Source: Haliscomenobacter sp040401995
GTDB lineage: Bacteria > Bacteroidota > Bacteroidia > Chitinophagales > Saprospiraceae
Direction: 5' to 3'
Length of the DNA stretch: 64,000 nt
Assembly (NCBI GenBank): GCA_040401995.1
Contig: JBBANM010000013.1
Location: 1-64,000 of the forward strand
Positions 49,217 to 58,326 of the stretch are shown here, in pieces. A program made the position numbers and the translations under genes. The notes beneath the pieces are model-generated. The model saw only the letters and a program-made list of their open reading frames with translations. It was not told the DNA's origin and did no database searches. Within the stretch, counting starts at the first letter, position 1. Each line of letters opens with the position of its first letter.

Positions 49217-50089
49217 ATGAAAATATCTGGATTTACCTTCATTCGCAATGCCATTCAATACGATTACCCGATCCAGGAAGCCATTACCTCGATTTTGCCG
49301 CTTTGCGATGAAGTAGTAGTGGCTGTGGGGCAATCCTCTGACGCTACTTTGGCGCTTATCCAAAACATCGATAGCGCAAAGATCAAAATCATCCCCACCA
49401 TTTGGGACGATTCCTTGCGCGAGGGCGGGCGCGTGCTGGCGGCCGAGACCAACAAAGCTTTTCAAGCCATTGGCCCCGACAGCGACTGGTCGTTTTACAT
49501 CCAAGGCGATGAAGTAGTTCATGAAAAATACCTCGACAACATCCACGCAGCAATGACCCGCTGGAAAGACGATCCCAAAGTGGATGGCCTTCTTTTCAAC
49601 TACCAGCATTTTTATGGTTCGTATGATTACGTTGGAGAGTCATCAAAATGGTATCGCCGGGAAATCAGGGTGGTGCGCAACGACAAAAACATCTATTCTT
49701 ACCGCGATGCCCAGGGTTTTCGCAAAGGGCAAAATGAAAAACTGCGGGTGAAACTCATCGATGCTGAAATGTATCATTACGGCTGGGTGAAACATCCCCA
49801 AGCGATGCAAAAGAAACAAGAAACCTTTCAAAAACTGTGGCACGACGATCAATGGATCAACCAAAACTTGGCGCCAGCCGAGGCATTTGATTACTCGGAA
49901 ATTGATGCTTTGCGTTTGTTTGAGGGTACGCATCCTCAAACCATGTTGGCGCGCATTGCCCAAAAAAATTGGGCCTTCGATTACGATATTTCCAAGAACA
50001 ACATGGCGGTGAAAGAGCAATTAAAGAAATGGGTTAGAGACTCAACCGGCTGGTATATCGGCGAGTACCGCAACTATAAACTGGTGTAA
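49217..50089 (+). CDS. Family 2 glycosyltransferase
   Basis: A 290-residue protein with an N-terminal GT-A-like domain: SGFTFIRNAIQYDYPIQEAI, CDEVVVAVGQSSDAT, and an acidic FYIQGDEVVHE in the place of the DxD motif. The second half, with NYQHFYGSYDYV and WVKHPQAM, is conserved in a subset of such transferases in Bacteroidota. Donor and acceptor are unknown. It ends 3 bp before the opposite-strand permease stop. Confidence 0.88.
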   Translation: MKISGFTFIRNAIQYDYPIQEAITSILPLCDEVVVAVGQSSDATLALIQNIDSAKIKIIPTIWDDSLREGGRVLAAETNKAFQAIGPDSDWSFYIQGDEVVHEKYLDNIHAAMTRWKDDPKVDGLLFNYQHFYGSYDYVGESSKWYRREIRVVRNDKNIYSYRDAQGFRKGQNEKLRVKLIDAEMYHYGWVKHPQAMQKKQETFQKLWHDDQWINQNLAPAEAFDYSEIDALRLFEGTHPQTMLARIAQKNWAFDYDISKNNMAVKEQLKKWVRDSTGWYIGEYRNYKLV

Positions 50090-50092
50090 AAT

Positions 50093-51415
50093 CTAAACAG
50101 ATGCCGGAGGTGTAGAGCGTTTTTTTCGCCAAAAATAAATCGGCAAGCCCGTGGCCAGCATCACCAAACCCAGCAAAATAATCTCCCAACCCGTGCCAAT
50201 GATGGCGGCCATTGCGAAGATCCAAGTAGCGCCCGACAAAAGATACAAGCGAAAATGAACCGCCCAACTTAAACGCTCGCCCGATAAATAACGCAACCGC
50301 AATTCGGCCAATGCACAAAAAGCATACGGTATCAAGGAAGATAAGGTGGCCAGCAAAATCATCTGCTCAAATTGTTTTTGCAGCGATTTGCTAAAATTGA
50401 AACAGATTAAGATGGTAATGAGTACACTGGAGGCTACTAAGGCAAAGGCTGGTGCTCCACGCTCGTTTTTTTGTCCAAACCATTTGGGGAATAGCCCATC
50501 CTGCGCGGCCGCCCAAGGAATCTGCCCTTGCAAAAGAATCCAACCATTTAGCGCACCTAGACAAGAAATAGATGCCGCTGCCGCCACCAGGTAATAACCG
50601 GTAGTTCCCCACAACTGGCGTGCCGCATCAGCAAATGGCGAGGCCGAATCGGCCATGATCGATTTTGGCACGATGCCCAATACCGCAGTGCTAGCCGTGA
50701 TGAAAATAAGCGATGAAAAAAGAGTACCGCCAATGGTAGCACGCGCGATGTTCTTCTGCGGATCCTTGATATCAGAAGCGGGAATTGTAGCCGATTCAAC
50801 CCCGAGAAACGACCATAAAGTCAGCGCGGCAGTGTGCAAGGCCACCTGCAAAGGATTAAAGCCTCCCAACGGAACCGCTAAATTCGACCAGTGAAAAAAG
50901 GAATAGCCATAGGTGGCAATTAAAATAATCGGGCCCAAGCGCAGTACCATCGTCACCAACTGAAATAAGGCGGCATCGCGTACCCCGCGCAAATTGAGCA
51001 AAGTGACGCCCCAAACAGTCAGTATGCTTACCCCGGCAGCCAGTATTGCATCCGTTTTGAGGAGTGGAAAAAACGGAGTAAGATTAGAAACAAACCCCAC
51101 CGCAATGGCGGTATTGCCCACCCATAAGGCAATCCAATAACCATAAGCAATCAAAAATCCGGAAAAATTGCCGTAAGCCCGCTGAGTGTACAGATACAAA
51201 CCGCCGGTAAGCGGCAATAACTTGCTAAGGCGGGCAAACGTCAAAGCCAGTAAAATAGCGCCAGCAGTGGATACCAACCAGCCCAATAGACTAAGTTGGC
51301 CATACTGGGCTAAAGAAGCCGGTAGCAAAAAAATGCCCGAGCCAATCATGTTGCCAGCTATCAGTGCGGCAGCTGGCAATAGACCAATTTTTTGCGGTGC
51401 GTGGTTGTTTTTCAA
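50093..51415 (-). CDS. APC-family amino-acid permease
   Basis: A 440-residue transporter with twelve segments. The first helix is AALIAGNMIGSGIFLLPASLAQYG with the GSGIF motif of the APC superfamily, and the middle has WSFLGVESATIPASDIKDPQK, typical of AdiC-like arginine/agmatine or related exchangers. The substrate is not certain. An arginine deiminase is encoded elsewhere in the window but not near it. It starts just after element A. Confidence 0.88.
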   Translation of the reverse strand: MKNNHAPQKIGLLPAAALIAGNMIGSGIFLLPASLAQYGQLSLLGWLVSTAGAILLALTFARLSKLLPLTGGLYLYTQRAYGNFSGFLIAYGYWIALWVGNTAIAVGFVSNLTPFFPLLKTDAILAAGVSILTVWGVTLLNLRGVRDAALFQLVTMVLRLGPIILIATYGYSFFHWSNLAVPLGGFNPLQVALHTAALTLWSFLGVESATIPASDIKDPQKNIARATIGGTLFSSLIFITASTAVLGIVPKSIMADSASPFADAARQLWGTTGYYLVAAAASISCLGALNGWILLQGQIPWAAAQDGLFPKWFGQKNERGAPAFALVASSVLITILICFNFSKSLQKQFEQMILLATLSSLIPYAFCALAELRLRYLSGERLSWAVHFRLYLLSGATWIFAMAAIIGTGWEIILLGLVMLATGLPIYFWRKKRSTPPASV

Positions 51416-51433
51416 CGATATTAGGTAGGCTGT

Positions 51434-51593
51434 AGAGCTTGTTCAGGTTTCTGCTTCGAGCTACAAATGGCAAAATTCACCCCAATTTCGTTACAAAAAT
51501 GCTCATGTAGCGCTGCTACACTCCGCTTTTTGCGCCTTATTGGTGCGAATTTTTGCTCACTACGCCTTCGAACCAGAATCCTGTACAAGCTCT
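51434..51593. repeat. Palindromic element A (160 bp)
   Basis: Outer arms AGAGCTTGTTCAGG and complement at 51434 and 51593. Inside are CTACAAATGGCAAAATTCACC and further blocks in the order seen in element B at 16320-16527 (on the other strand there). It abuts the stop codon of the lipoprotein gene. Confidence 0.8.
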
Positions 51594-52024
51594 TACTGAC
51601 AAGCACCTTTTTTATAAGGTTTGTTAAAGGTAGCGCCAGGCTCCAATTCCAATTTGCCATCAACTTCATGCAGCGGACCTTCTTTTTTCAGCAATTCGTT
51701 GTCTTTGACTTGATACTCCTGTTTTTCAATCACCGTGCTACCTTCGATGGTAAAAGTGGTTTCTACGCTCAGCACATCCCCTGATTTAGTACCTTCCATC
51801 ACGCCACTGTAGGCATTTTGGATCTCTGGGCCATCTTGCATGCCGGTGATGGTACCGGAAACGTTATCGCCAGTGACCGTTAATTGTATAGTCTCGGTAC
51901 TTGAAGTGGGCGCATCCGCCGTGGCTGGCGTTTCGTTGGTATAGCAACCATCAATGGAAGTTTGATTCGACTGGCAAGCAAAAGCCAGAGTCAAGAGCAG
52001 AAGAACTGGAAGTAGATGTTTCAT
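51593..52024 (-). CDS. Small lipoprotein
   Basis: A 143-residue lipoprotein with a lipobox LAFAC at 13-17 in MKHLLPVLLLLTLAFACQSN. The mature part has no domain that I recognise: a Thr/Ser/Ala-rich spacer, then β-strand patterns (TIQLTVTGDNVSGTITGM, VLSVETTFTIEG) as in small binding or adhesion lipoproteins. Its transcript probably starts in the 52025-52094 gap, after a strong terminator. Confidence 0.75.
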   Translation of the reverse strand: MKHLLPVLLLLTLAFACQSNQTSIDGCYTNETPATADAPTSSTETIQLTVTGDNVSGTITGMQDGPEIQNAYSGVMEGTKSGDVLSVETTFTIEGSTVIEKQEYQVKDNELLKKEGPLHEVDGKLELEPGATFNKPYKKGACQ

Positions 52025-52094
52025 TGGAATATTAGGTTTGTTAATGAAATCGATATGGTGTTTTCCAAATGTAAGGATTTAGTCGAAGATCGGG

Positions 52095-52138
52095 CAAAAA
52101 AAATACAGGTTTCGAGAACGATATCCGAAACCTGTATT
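52095..52138 (-). terminator. Terminator of the 58-residue membrane protein gene
   Basis: AATACAGGTTTCG (52102-52114) pairs exactly with CGAAACCTGTATT (52126-52138), and eight T follow on the minus strand. It ends the transcript of the small gene at 52168. Confidence 0.9.
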
Positions 52139-52167
52139 CCTGTTTTTTTAACTAGACTCCCTTTACT

Positions 52168-52344
52168 TTACTGAGCCACTCTGGTGTACATCAAGTAAAG
52201 CAAAAAGATAAAGACCACGGTAACGCCCCCAATAATGGCAAATACTCTACGTGCGTCTTTGGCTTGTGCAACAGTTGTCTTGTTGGCTCCATCCGAATGA
52301 ATGGATTTCATTCCCGGTTTGCGGTATGCTTTGTGCTTTTTCAT
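52168..52344 (-). CDS. 58-residue single-pass membrane protein
   Basis: A small gene missed by normal length limits: MKKHKAYRKPGMKSIHSDG leads to a hydrophobic helix (VFAIIGGVTVVFIFLLYLMY) and TRVAQ. The basic N-terminus faces the cytoplasm. A terminator with a T-run follows 30 bp after the stop, and a clear intergenic space precedes it, so it looks like a true transcription unit. I do not recognise the family. Confidence 0.6.
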   Translation of the reverse strand: MKKHKAYRKPGMKSIHSDGANKTTVAQAKDARRVFAIIGGVTVVFIFLLYLMYTRVAQ

Positions 52345-52452
52345 AGCGATTGAAATTTAATTGATCAAGTTATGAAAAAAGCTAGAACATTTGCAATACA
52401 GGATAGATAATTTGGCCAAACAGATTAAAAACAATATTTAGATTGATTTTCG

Positions 52453-53751
52453 TCACCTGAAATTATGATAAAAATCAACAATCCGCTGATCGGTGAGGAT
52501 GTCTTGCATGCGCAGTCGCTGGCGCAAAACGATGCCCTCTAGCGTGCGACAACGACTCAGCGCCACGTAGGTTTGTCCGTGTTCAAAAGCGCCACCGCCC
52601 AAATCGATGATCACCCGATCAAAGGTTTTTCCTTGTGCTTTGTGGATGGTTACTGCCCAGGCCAATTTCACTGGAAACTGGGTAAAAGTGCCGGTGATTT
52701 CGGTTTCTATTTCGGCCGGGTTATCAACTTTTTGCCGGTAACGTATCGTTTCCCAGGTTACCAATTCTATTTCAATGACTTGCGTTTTTCCTTCGCGGTC
52801 TTCTACTTTGATGGAGATGCTTTCGTCGCTCAGTCGCACGATTTTACCGATGGTGCCATTCACATAGCGGCGATCGGGATCGTTTTTCAACAACATGACT
52901 TGCGCGTCTTCTTTGAGCTTGAGCGCCAGATCGGTTGGCGCAACTTGTGGGTTAAATTCACCGCTCAACTTGGCATTGTACACCCGTTGTCGGGTTTCTA
53001 ATTTGCCCAATTCTTTTTGATTTATGCCATCCGCGGTGGCATTGCGGGCAGTGAGGGTAATGTAAAAATCTTCCGATTCAAAACCGGGCAAAAAGCGCTC
53101 GTTGAGTTCTTGCAGATCGTCTTGATCGGCGTGATTTTGGCGCACCGCATCGAGCAAACGCAAGAAGTGGCGGTTGTCTTGACGGTACACTTTGCGCAAT
53201 TCTAGCAACTCCATCTCAAAATCCAATCCAAACAACTGCGCCGAGAAAAAATACGGCGATACGTATTGATATTCAAAAAACTCTTTTTCAAAATCGGTAG
53301 CCACCACCGGCGGCAATTGGTACAAATCCCCAAAAAAAATTACCTGCACCCCGCCAAAAGGCGCCGGATTTTCGCGATTAATCCGCAAGAAATAATCCAT
53401 ATGATCAATCAAATCGGCGCGAACCATGGAGATTTCATCAATGATCAAAATATCCATTTTGCGGTACAAGCGTCGATCTTTGCGTTTATGGATGTCTTTG
53501 CGGGTAAACAATTTAGGCGGGAAACCAAAAAAAGAGTGAATCGTTTGTCCGCGTACGTTGAGCGCGGCTACACCCGTGGGCGCTAGTACCACCACATTTT
53601 TGCGGGTGGTATTGCGAAAAAGCTGTAACAAAGTAGACTTACCGGTGCCTGCCTTACCGGTGACAAACAGGTTTTTACCCCCTTTCTCTATTTGATTGAG
53701 GGCATTCTGAAAACCGGCATTGAGTTCCAATGGTGGTCGATCGATCGGCAC
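52453..53751 (-). CDS. Pif1-like DNA helicase
   Basis: A 432-residue superfamily 1 helicase. Walker A is GKAGTGKSTLL near residue 30, Walker B is LIIDEISMV, and the VQVIFFGDLYQLPPV and AWAVTIHKAQGKTFD motifs (II-III and VI region) match Pif1-type helicases rather than UvrD. The end YVALSRCRTLEG is the usual Pif1 motif V/VI. It unwinds DNA 5' to 3' in the family. It stands alone. Confidence 0.92.
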   Translation of the reverse strand: MPIDRPPLELNAGFQNALNQIEKGGKNLFVTGKAGTGKSTLLQLFRNTTRKNVVVLAPTGVAALNVRGQTIHSFFGFPPKLFTRKDIHKRKDRRLYRKMDILIIDEISMVRADLIDHMDYFLRINRENPAPFGGVQVIFFGDLYQLPPVVATDFEKEFFEYQYVSPYFFSAQLFGLDFEMELLELRKVYRQDNRHFLRLLDAVRQNHADQDDLQELNERFLPGFESEDFYITLTARNATADGINQKELGKLETRQRVYNAKLSGEFNPQVAPTDLALKLKEDAQVMLLKNDPDRRYVNGTIGKIVRLSDESISIKVEDREGKTQVIEIELVTWETIRYRQKVDNPAEIETEITGTFTQFPVKLAWAVTIHKAQGKTFDRVIIDLGGGAFEHGQTYVALSRCRTLEGIVLRQRLRMQDILTDQRIVDFYHNFR

Positions 53752-54251
53752 TGTAGTTGCTTATGCTACCATTAGGACATAGCGTTTTTTGTTTAATATT
53801 GACCATTTTGGGTTCGTCTCAGAACCCCCGACCCCTGTGAGGCAGGGTCGATTGGTTCTAAAATAACCACACTTCTAAACCCCGAAGGGGTGAAATGATT
53901 ATAGAAAAAATGGCATGTGGGTGTATTTGAATCCCGTAGGGGTGACATTATTTGTCCATTTGACCGTACGTTATCCTGTTTATTTCATCATGCCACCCCT
54001 TCGGGGTTTTATTAACGAAATAAACACGGTTATTTTTCTATAATCATTTCACCCCTTCGGGGTTAAAACCAGAACCAATCGACCCTACCTCACAGGGGTC
54101 GGGGGTTGGCCAAATTGAGCACAATTTTGAGGTTTAAACAAATGCTTTGTCCCAACAGTAGTTGCTTATAAAACGGTGAAATTAAGTTTTTTTTAGGCAA
54201 AATCGCTCTTAACCTCCATTTTGAATGAGCATGTTGTAACTTTATGCTGTT
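53752..54251. other. Intergenic region holding a large palindrome
   Basis: No gene is seen. The 285 bp palindrome at 53823-54107 fills most of it; the final ~140 bases hold the promoter region of the methyltransferase gene. Confidence 0.5.
53823..54107. repeat. 285 bp inverted repeat with CCCCGAAGGGGTGA units
   Basis: Arms beginning AACCCCCGACCCCTGTGAGG pair with the far end over about 40 bases, and inner arms contain CCCCGAAGGGGTGAAATGAT. A central CCCGTAGGGGTGACATTATT unit and a CCACCCCTTCGGGG unit form additional small palindromes. Confidence 0.85.
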
Positions 54252-55013
54252 GTGGATTTGTATAAACAAAATAATGTAGTGGGAACGAAAGCATTGGAAC
54301 AGAATCAGCCTTTTCAATTCAAACAATTTGCCATAGCCCAAGATCGCTGCCATATGAAAATTGGCACCGATGGCGTCCTTTTGGGCGCTTGGGCCAACAT
54401 CAATGATGCCCAGCGAATCCTAGATGTGGGAACCGGTACGGGAGTGATCGCCATCATGATGGGACAGCGCAATGCCGAAGCACAGATCGTAGGCGTAGAG
54501 ATTGACGAACAAGCCTATGGGCAAGCCGCCGAGAACATGGCCGCCGCACCCTGGTCCAATCGGCTACAAGCGGTTCAATCTTCTATCCAAGATTATGCGC
54601 CGAGCGCAGCAGGTATTTATGATGTGATCGTGAGCAATCCGCCCTTTTTTACTGGCGGCACTTTTTCCGACAATCAAGATCGACAAAGTGTGCGCCACAC
54701 CGTAAAATTGCCGCACGGCGATTTGTTGCACGCAGTTCAGGTGTTGCTCAAACCCGAGGGTCGTTTTTGTTTGATCTTACCTTTGATCGAGGGATTGCGT
54801 TTTCAGGAATTAGCGGCTACGTATCACTTTTTTTGTACGCGAATTGCCGAAGTGATCCCTACGCAACGCAAACCGGTTGAGCGATTGCTACTGCAATTTG
54901 AGCGACAGCCGCGAGCCTTGATCAAGGAGCAGATCATCATTCAACAGGATGAGCGCAACCATTGGACTTCGCAGTACACGACTTTGACTCGTGATTTTTA
55001 TCTGAAAATGTAA
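54252..55013 (+). CDS. TrmN6-type tRNA (adenine37-N6)-methyltransferase
   Basis: A 253-residue methyltransferase related to YfiC/TrmN6, which modifies A37 of tRNA1(Val). The start region FKQFAIAQDRCHMKIGTDGVLLGAWA is the family signature, the SAM motif is LDVGTGTGVIAIM, and the catalytic motif is SNPPFF. The 5' end is uncertain: the frame opens with GTG at 54252 but relatives start close to FKQF, so a GTG at 54279 or TTG at 54294 is possible. A structured element follows 8 bp after its stop. Confidence 0.85.
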   Translation: MDLYKQNNVVGTKALEQNQPFQFKQFAIAQDRCHMKIGTDGVLLGAWANINDAQRILDVGTGTGVIAIMMGQRNAEAQIVGVEIDEQAYGQAAENMAAAPWSNRLQAVQSSIQDYAPSAAGIYDVIVSNPPFFTGGTFSDNQDRQSVRHTVKLPHGDLLHAVQVLLKPEGRFCLILPLIEGLRFQELAATYHFFCTRIAEVIPTQRKPVERLLLQFERQPRALIKEQIIIQQDERNHWTSQYTTLTRDFYLKM

Positions 55014-55020
55014 TTCTAAG

Positions 55021-55427
55021 GTGAGTTCGGAGATTGAGATGCCGCTTTATGCTCATACAACTCAAATAGTCACTTTCGCTTTCTACAAAGACAACTGCCT
55101 GTTGGTGTTACATTTAGCACTATTTTGAACTCTTAGCCCTGTTCAGTAGGAATGGTATCTTTGTAGAATGTCAGACGGCCCCCGTTCCCCGTTCCATCGG
55201 AACGGTATCTTGAGACTCCAGATACCGTTCCGATGGAACGGGGAACGTGTACGCTCTTTTTCTACAAAGATATCGTCCCGATGGGCCGATGGGGACAATA
55301 TGAAATGTCTAGTACTAAATGGAGTCTAATTTCCTCCATTTGTAACATATGGTCATCATCTGAATACAAGGCAATGCTTGCGATGAAACTACCCTTGAAA
55401 AACTCCTAAGACAATCGCAAAATTCAC
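55021..55427. repeat. Structured repeat element, copy 2 (~407 bp)
   Basis: Related along its whole length to 44332-44752, including AACTGCCTGTTGGT, ATTTAGCACTATTTTGAAC and GAAAAACTCCTA blocks. The central hairpin has perfect 28 bp arms (55183-55210 and 55220-55247), with ATCTTTGTAGAA (55157-55168) and TTCTACAAAGAT (55260-55271) outside it. Confidence 0.85.
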
Positions 55428-55447
55428 GTTAACTCTACAAAAAAATA

Positions 55448-55482
55448 GAGGTCTGCCGCTGAACACGGAGACCTCATTTTTT
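55448..55482. terminator. Bidirectional terminator hairpin
   Basis: GAGGTCT (55448-55454) pairs with AGACCTC (55469-55475), with T-runs on both strands. It can end the methyltransferase transcript and the HTH gene transcript. Confidence 0.8.
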
Positions 55483-55522
55483 AAAAATATGATCATCAAG
55501 TTGCCTAGCTCAAGTTGCTTCT

Positions 55523-55774
55523 CTAGTTCCTCGTAGCATGGGCAATTAGCTGTTGGGCCAATTCTAATATGGCCGTATCTTCCAGGCAAACAATCCCGCC
55601 TTCAGGGCCGGGTTCAATGTGAATGCCGATATAATTTCCATCCTCATATTTGGTTGCGCCAAAATAATTCCTTACTGCCTGTTCGGTTGTGTTAAGCTTT
55701 TTTGCGATAAAACTGATGCTACCCGTTGGTAGCCGATGCTTAATTTCCCGCAGTGCGTTGAAAGTAATATTCAT
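55523..55774 (-). CDS. Small HTH-like protein
   Basis: An 83-residue protein from the ATG at 55774. Its front half looks like a DNA-binding helix-turn-helix (GSISFIAKKLNTTEQAVRNYF), and the second half is acidic with a β-hairpin character (GNYIGIHIEPGPEGGIVCL). Target is unknown. A longer frame starts at 55900, but those 42 extra residues have no domain character. Confidence 0.6.
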   Translation of the reverse strand: MNITFNALREIKHRLPTGSISFIAKKLNTTEQAVRNYFGATKYEDGNYIGIHIEPGPEGGIVCLEDTAILELAQQLIAHATRN

Positions 55775-56043
55775 AAGCAGAACGATTTGGATTGTGCTTG
55801 GAAAACCTTTGCCGCAGCAAAAGGACTCAATAGCATATTCCAAACACGCGCTTGGTGAAGAAAAAGGACTGATTATTGTTGTGTAGGTAATATTAGGCAT
55901 TTACCAGACAAAATGCAAGTATTCCGTGGATTTATTCTTATCAAATTTTGAAAAATGGGTATTTATCCAAATTTTAAAGCCTGTTTATTTTTTTCGAAAT
56001 AAAAAATCAAATAAATCCCCGAAAAAATAGCCGATTTTCCCAG

Positions 56044-56700
56044 TTACAACAACTTAAAAGAATCTAAAAACCGATCGCTCAAGGGATTCAGCGACATCAA
56101 CCTCGACATCACCGTTTGAATGGTGTAAAAACGATTGCCTATCACATAAGCGCGGGTTTTAATGGTATACTTGCCCCGACCATAATCAATGCGCCAGAGT
56201 TTCCCAGGATAACCCAAGAACTTGATGTCGTCTTGGTACAATACTTTGCCAGCAATGCTAAAAGCGGCCTCTTTTATGGTTTCCGTAAATAACTGCTGCA
56301 CCAATTCCGTGGAATCTGAATGAACGCTGCCTTCCGGGTAATCGCAATAACTCACCATATAGAAATAGTTCTCCGCGCCTTCAAAATCAGGTTGATTGTA
56401 GTATAAGTGATAAGCAATTGGACCCATTGGGGTTTTCGCGGTATCCAGTTTTTCGATCATTTTACCACCCGGCGACATCACCAGGAACCTCCCATCAAAT
56501 GACTTGTATTCCGACCAGCGTTCGGTAGGCATTTTTGAAGGCCTTGACGCAACCGCCGAAGTATCTTGCGCTTTGAGACCAACCCCAATCAATAAAAGCA
56601 ATAGTACCACCACCCTATTGCTCCTGCCACTTTGGATGACTGCCTTTGCAAATGCGGCATACATTTTTTTCAAAAACTCAACTTCTTTTCTGCTACTCAT
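56044..56700 (-). CDS. Secreted or membrane protein of unknown function
   Basis: A 218-residue protein with a hydrophobic N-terminal helix (VVVLLLLLIGVGLKAQ), likely a signal peptide or anchor, and an extracytoplasmic ~175-residue domain. The domain has a repeated Ser/Tyr/Asp pattern (FDGRFLVMSPGGKMIEKL, YFYMVSYCDYPEGSVHSDS, IKTRAYVIGNRFYTIQT) reminiscent of a two-layer α/β or PsbP-like fold, but I cannot name the family. An alternative start at 56664 would be closer to the hydrophobic helix. Confidence 0.6.
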   Translation of the reverse strand: MSSRKEVEFLKKMYAAFAKAVIQSGRSNRVVVLLLLLIGVGLKAQDTSAVASRPSKMPTERWSEYKSFDGRFLVMSPGGKMIEKLDTAKTPMGPIAYHLYYNQPDFEGAENYFYMVSYCDYPEGSVHSDSTELVQQLFTETIKEAAFSIAGKVLYQDDIKFLGYPGKLWRIDYGRGKYTIKTRAYVIGNRFYTIQTVMSRLMSLNPLSDRFLDSFKLL

Positions 56701-56837
56701 TTTTTTGTTTGTTCTCTAGCTCAAAGGCCTACAATTAGACGGTTCTGCACCCCCTCGGGTTGTCTGTTCCAAATAAAATTTCACTTTTTTGAAAAAAAAT
56801 CACCCCAAGACTGGATTGCTATGTAAAATCCGCATAC

Positions 56838-56860
56838 CTTAGTTTCGAAATCAAACTAAG
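56838..56860. promoter_or_regulatory. Candidate NrtR operator before pncB
   Basis: The palindrome CTTAGTTT (56838-56845) and AAACTAAG (56853-56860), spaced by CGAAATC, ends 6 bases before the pncB ATG. A weaker related sequence (CCTAAGTTT to AAAATTAAGG, 58351-58375) lies in the gap before the Nudix gene. Such TAGT...ACTA sites are expected for an NrtR-type regulator, but the assignment is inference. Confidence 0.5.
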
Positions 56861-56865
56861 TAGAA

Positions 56866-58326
56866 ATGAAATCTAGTCACATCCCTAACCTCTACCACAA
56901 TAATTTGGCGCTTGCTGCCGATTTGTACCACCTCACCATGGCTTATGGTTTTTGGAAAAATCAACTCTACAATCGCAAAGCCGTTTTTCAATTGTATTTC
57001 CGCAAAAGCCCGTTTGGACAATCGTACGCCATCGCGGCGGGTCTAGGTTTGGTCATTGATTACTTGCGCCGCTTTGAGTTCAGCACCAGCGATATTCAAT
57101 ATTTGGGTTCCCTCAAAGGAGCCGACGACCAGCCTTTGTTTGAGATTGCTTTCCTCAACTACCTACAACGTTTGAAATTCAATTGTGATGTAGTTGCCGT
57201 GCCCGAAGGCACCATCGTTTTTCCTAACGAACCGCTTATCCAAGTTACGGGCCCTATTATTCAAGCGCAAATCATTGAATCCGCCTTGTTGAGTTTGGTC
57301 AATTTTTCTACGCTCATTGCTACTAAGGCGGGCAGAGTTGTACAAGCTGCCGACGGCGATCCGGTGCTTGAATTTGGTATGCGTCGCGCCCAAGGTTTGG
57401 ACGGTGGCATTACCGCTTCTCGAGCTGCGTATATCGGCGGTTGTGATGCTACTAGCAACTTGCTGGCTGGCGCCAACTATGGCATTCCCGTGCGTGGTAC
57501 CCATGCGCACAGCTGGGTGATGGCTTTTGATGACGAACCCGAAGCTTTTCATGCTTACGCCAAAACGCTTCCCAATAACTGCACTTTTTTGGTCGATACC
57601 TACGATACCATTGAGGGGATCAAAAACGCCATCGAACAAGGAAAATGGTTGCGCAGCGAGGGGCATGAACTACAAGGTATTCGCTTAGACAGTGGGGATT
57701 TGAACGCGCAAAGCCAAATTGCCCGCAAAATGCTAGATGAGGCTGGTTTTCCCAACACCGCCATTATCGCTTCTGATAATCTGGATGAAGCCAGCATTTG
57801 CGAGTTGAAAGCCAAAGGGGCAAAAATCAATGTTTGGGGGGTGGGCACCCATTTGGTTACAGGCGGACAGCAAGCCGCGCTGGGCGGGGTGTATAAACTA
57901 GCCGCCATCGAAGACGAAGTTGGGCTTTGGCAATACCGCATCAAAAAATCTGCTGATACCAACAAAATGTCGAACCCCGGTATTCACCAGGTATATCGAT
58001 TTGTGGATCAAAATCAAATTCCGCAAATGGACGTTATTTTTGACGTTACCGACCAAGAAACTTTGATGAGTATGGTTGATTTCCAGGGGCAAAAACAAGA
58101 CATCAATCCCGACTGGCAAGCCAGTAAACTTTTGACCCCGATTTTTAAAGCCGGAAAATTGGTGTACGATGCCCCCAACATAGCGGATATCCGTCTTCAT
58201 AGTTTAGCACAGCAACGTCTTTTTGCCCAAACCGAACTCCCCTATCGCTTTGGTTTGGACAGCAGCTTGTACCAATTAAAACAGGAAATGGCCAATCCGA
58301 ATGCTAAAGTTGATGGAATGAGCTAG
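56866..58326 (+). CDS. pncB: Nicotinate phosphoribosyltransferase
   Basis: A 486-residue enzyme of NAD salvage that makes nicotinate mononucleotide from nicotinate and PRPP. Landmarks are LAADLYHLTMAYGFWK at the N-terminus, EFGMRRAQGLDGG, VRGTHAHSWVMAF and FLVDTYDT in the middle, and GIRLDSGDL with VGTHLVTGGQ. It stands just before a Nudix regulator gene, with a possible operator site directly upstream. Confidence 0.94.
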   Translation: MKSSHIPNLYHNNLALAADLYHLTMAYGFWKNQLYNRKAVFQLYFRKSPFGQSYAIAAGLGLVIDYLRRFEFSTSDIQYLGSLKGADDQPLFEIAFLNYLQRLKFNCDVVAVPEGTIVFPNEPLIQVTGPIIQAQIIESALLSLVNFSTLIATKAGRVVQAADGDPVLEFGMRRAQGLDGGITASRAAYIGGCDATSNLLAGANYGIPVRGTHAHSWVMAFDDEPEAFHAYAKTLPNNCTFLVDTYDTIEGIKNAIEQGKWLRSEGHELQGIRLDSGDLNAQSQIARKMLDEAGFPNTAIIASDNLDEASICELKAKGAKINVWGVGTHLVTGGQQAALGGVYKLAAIEDEVGLWQYRIKKSADTNKMSNPGIHQVYRFVDQNQIPQMDVIFDVTDQETLMSMVDFQGQKQDINPDWQASKLLTPIFKAGKLVYDAPNIADIRLHSLAQQRLFAQTELPYRFGLDSSLYQLKQEMANPNAKVDGMS

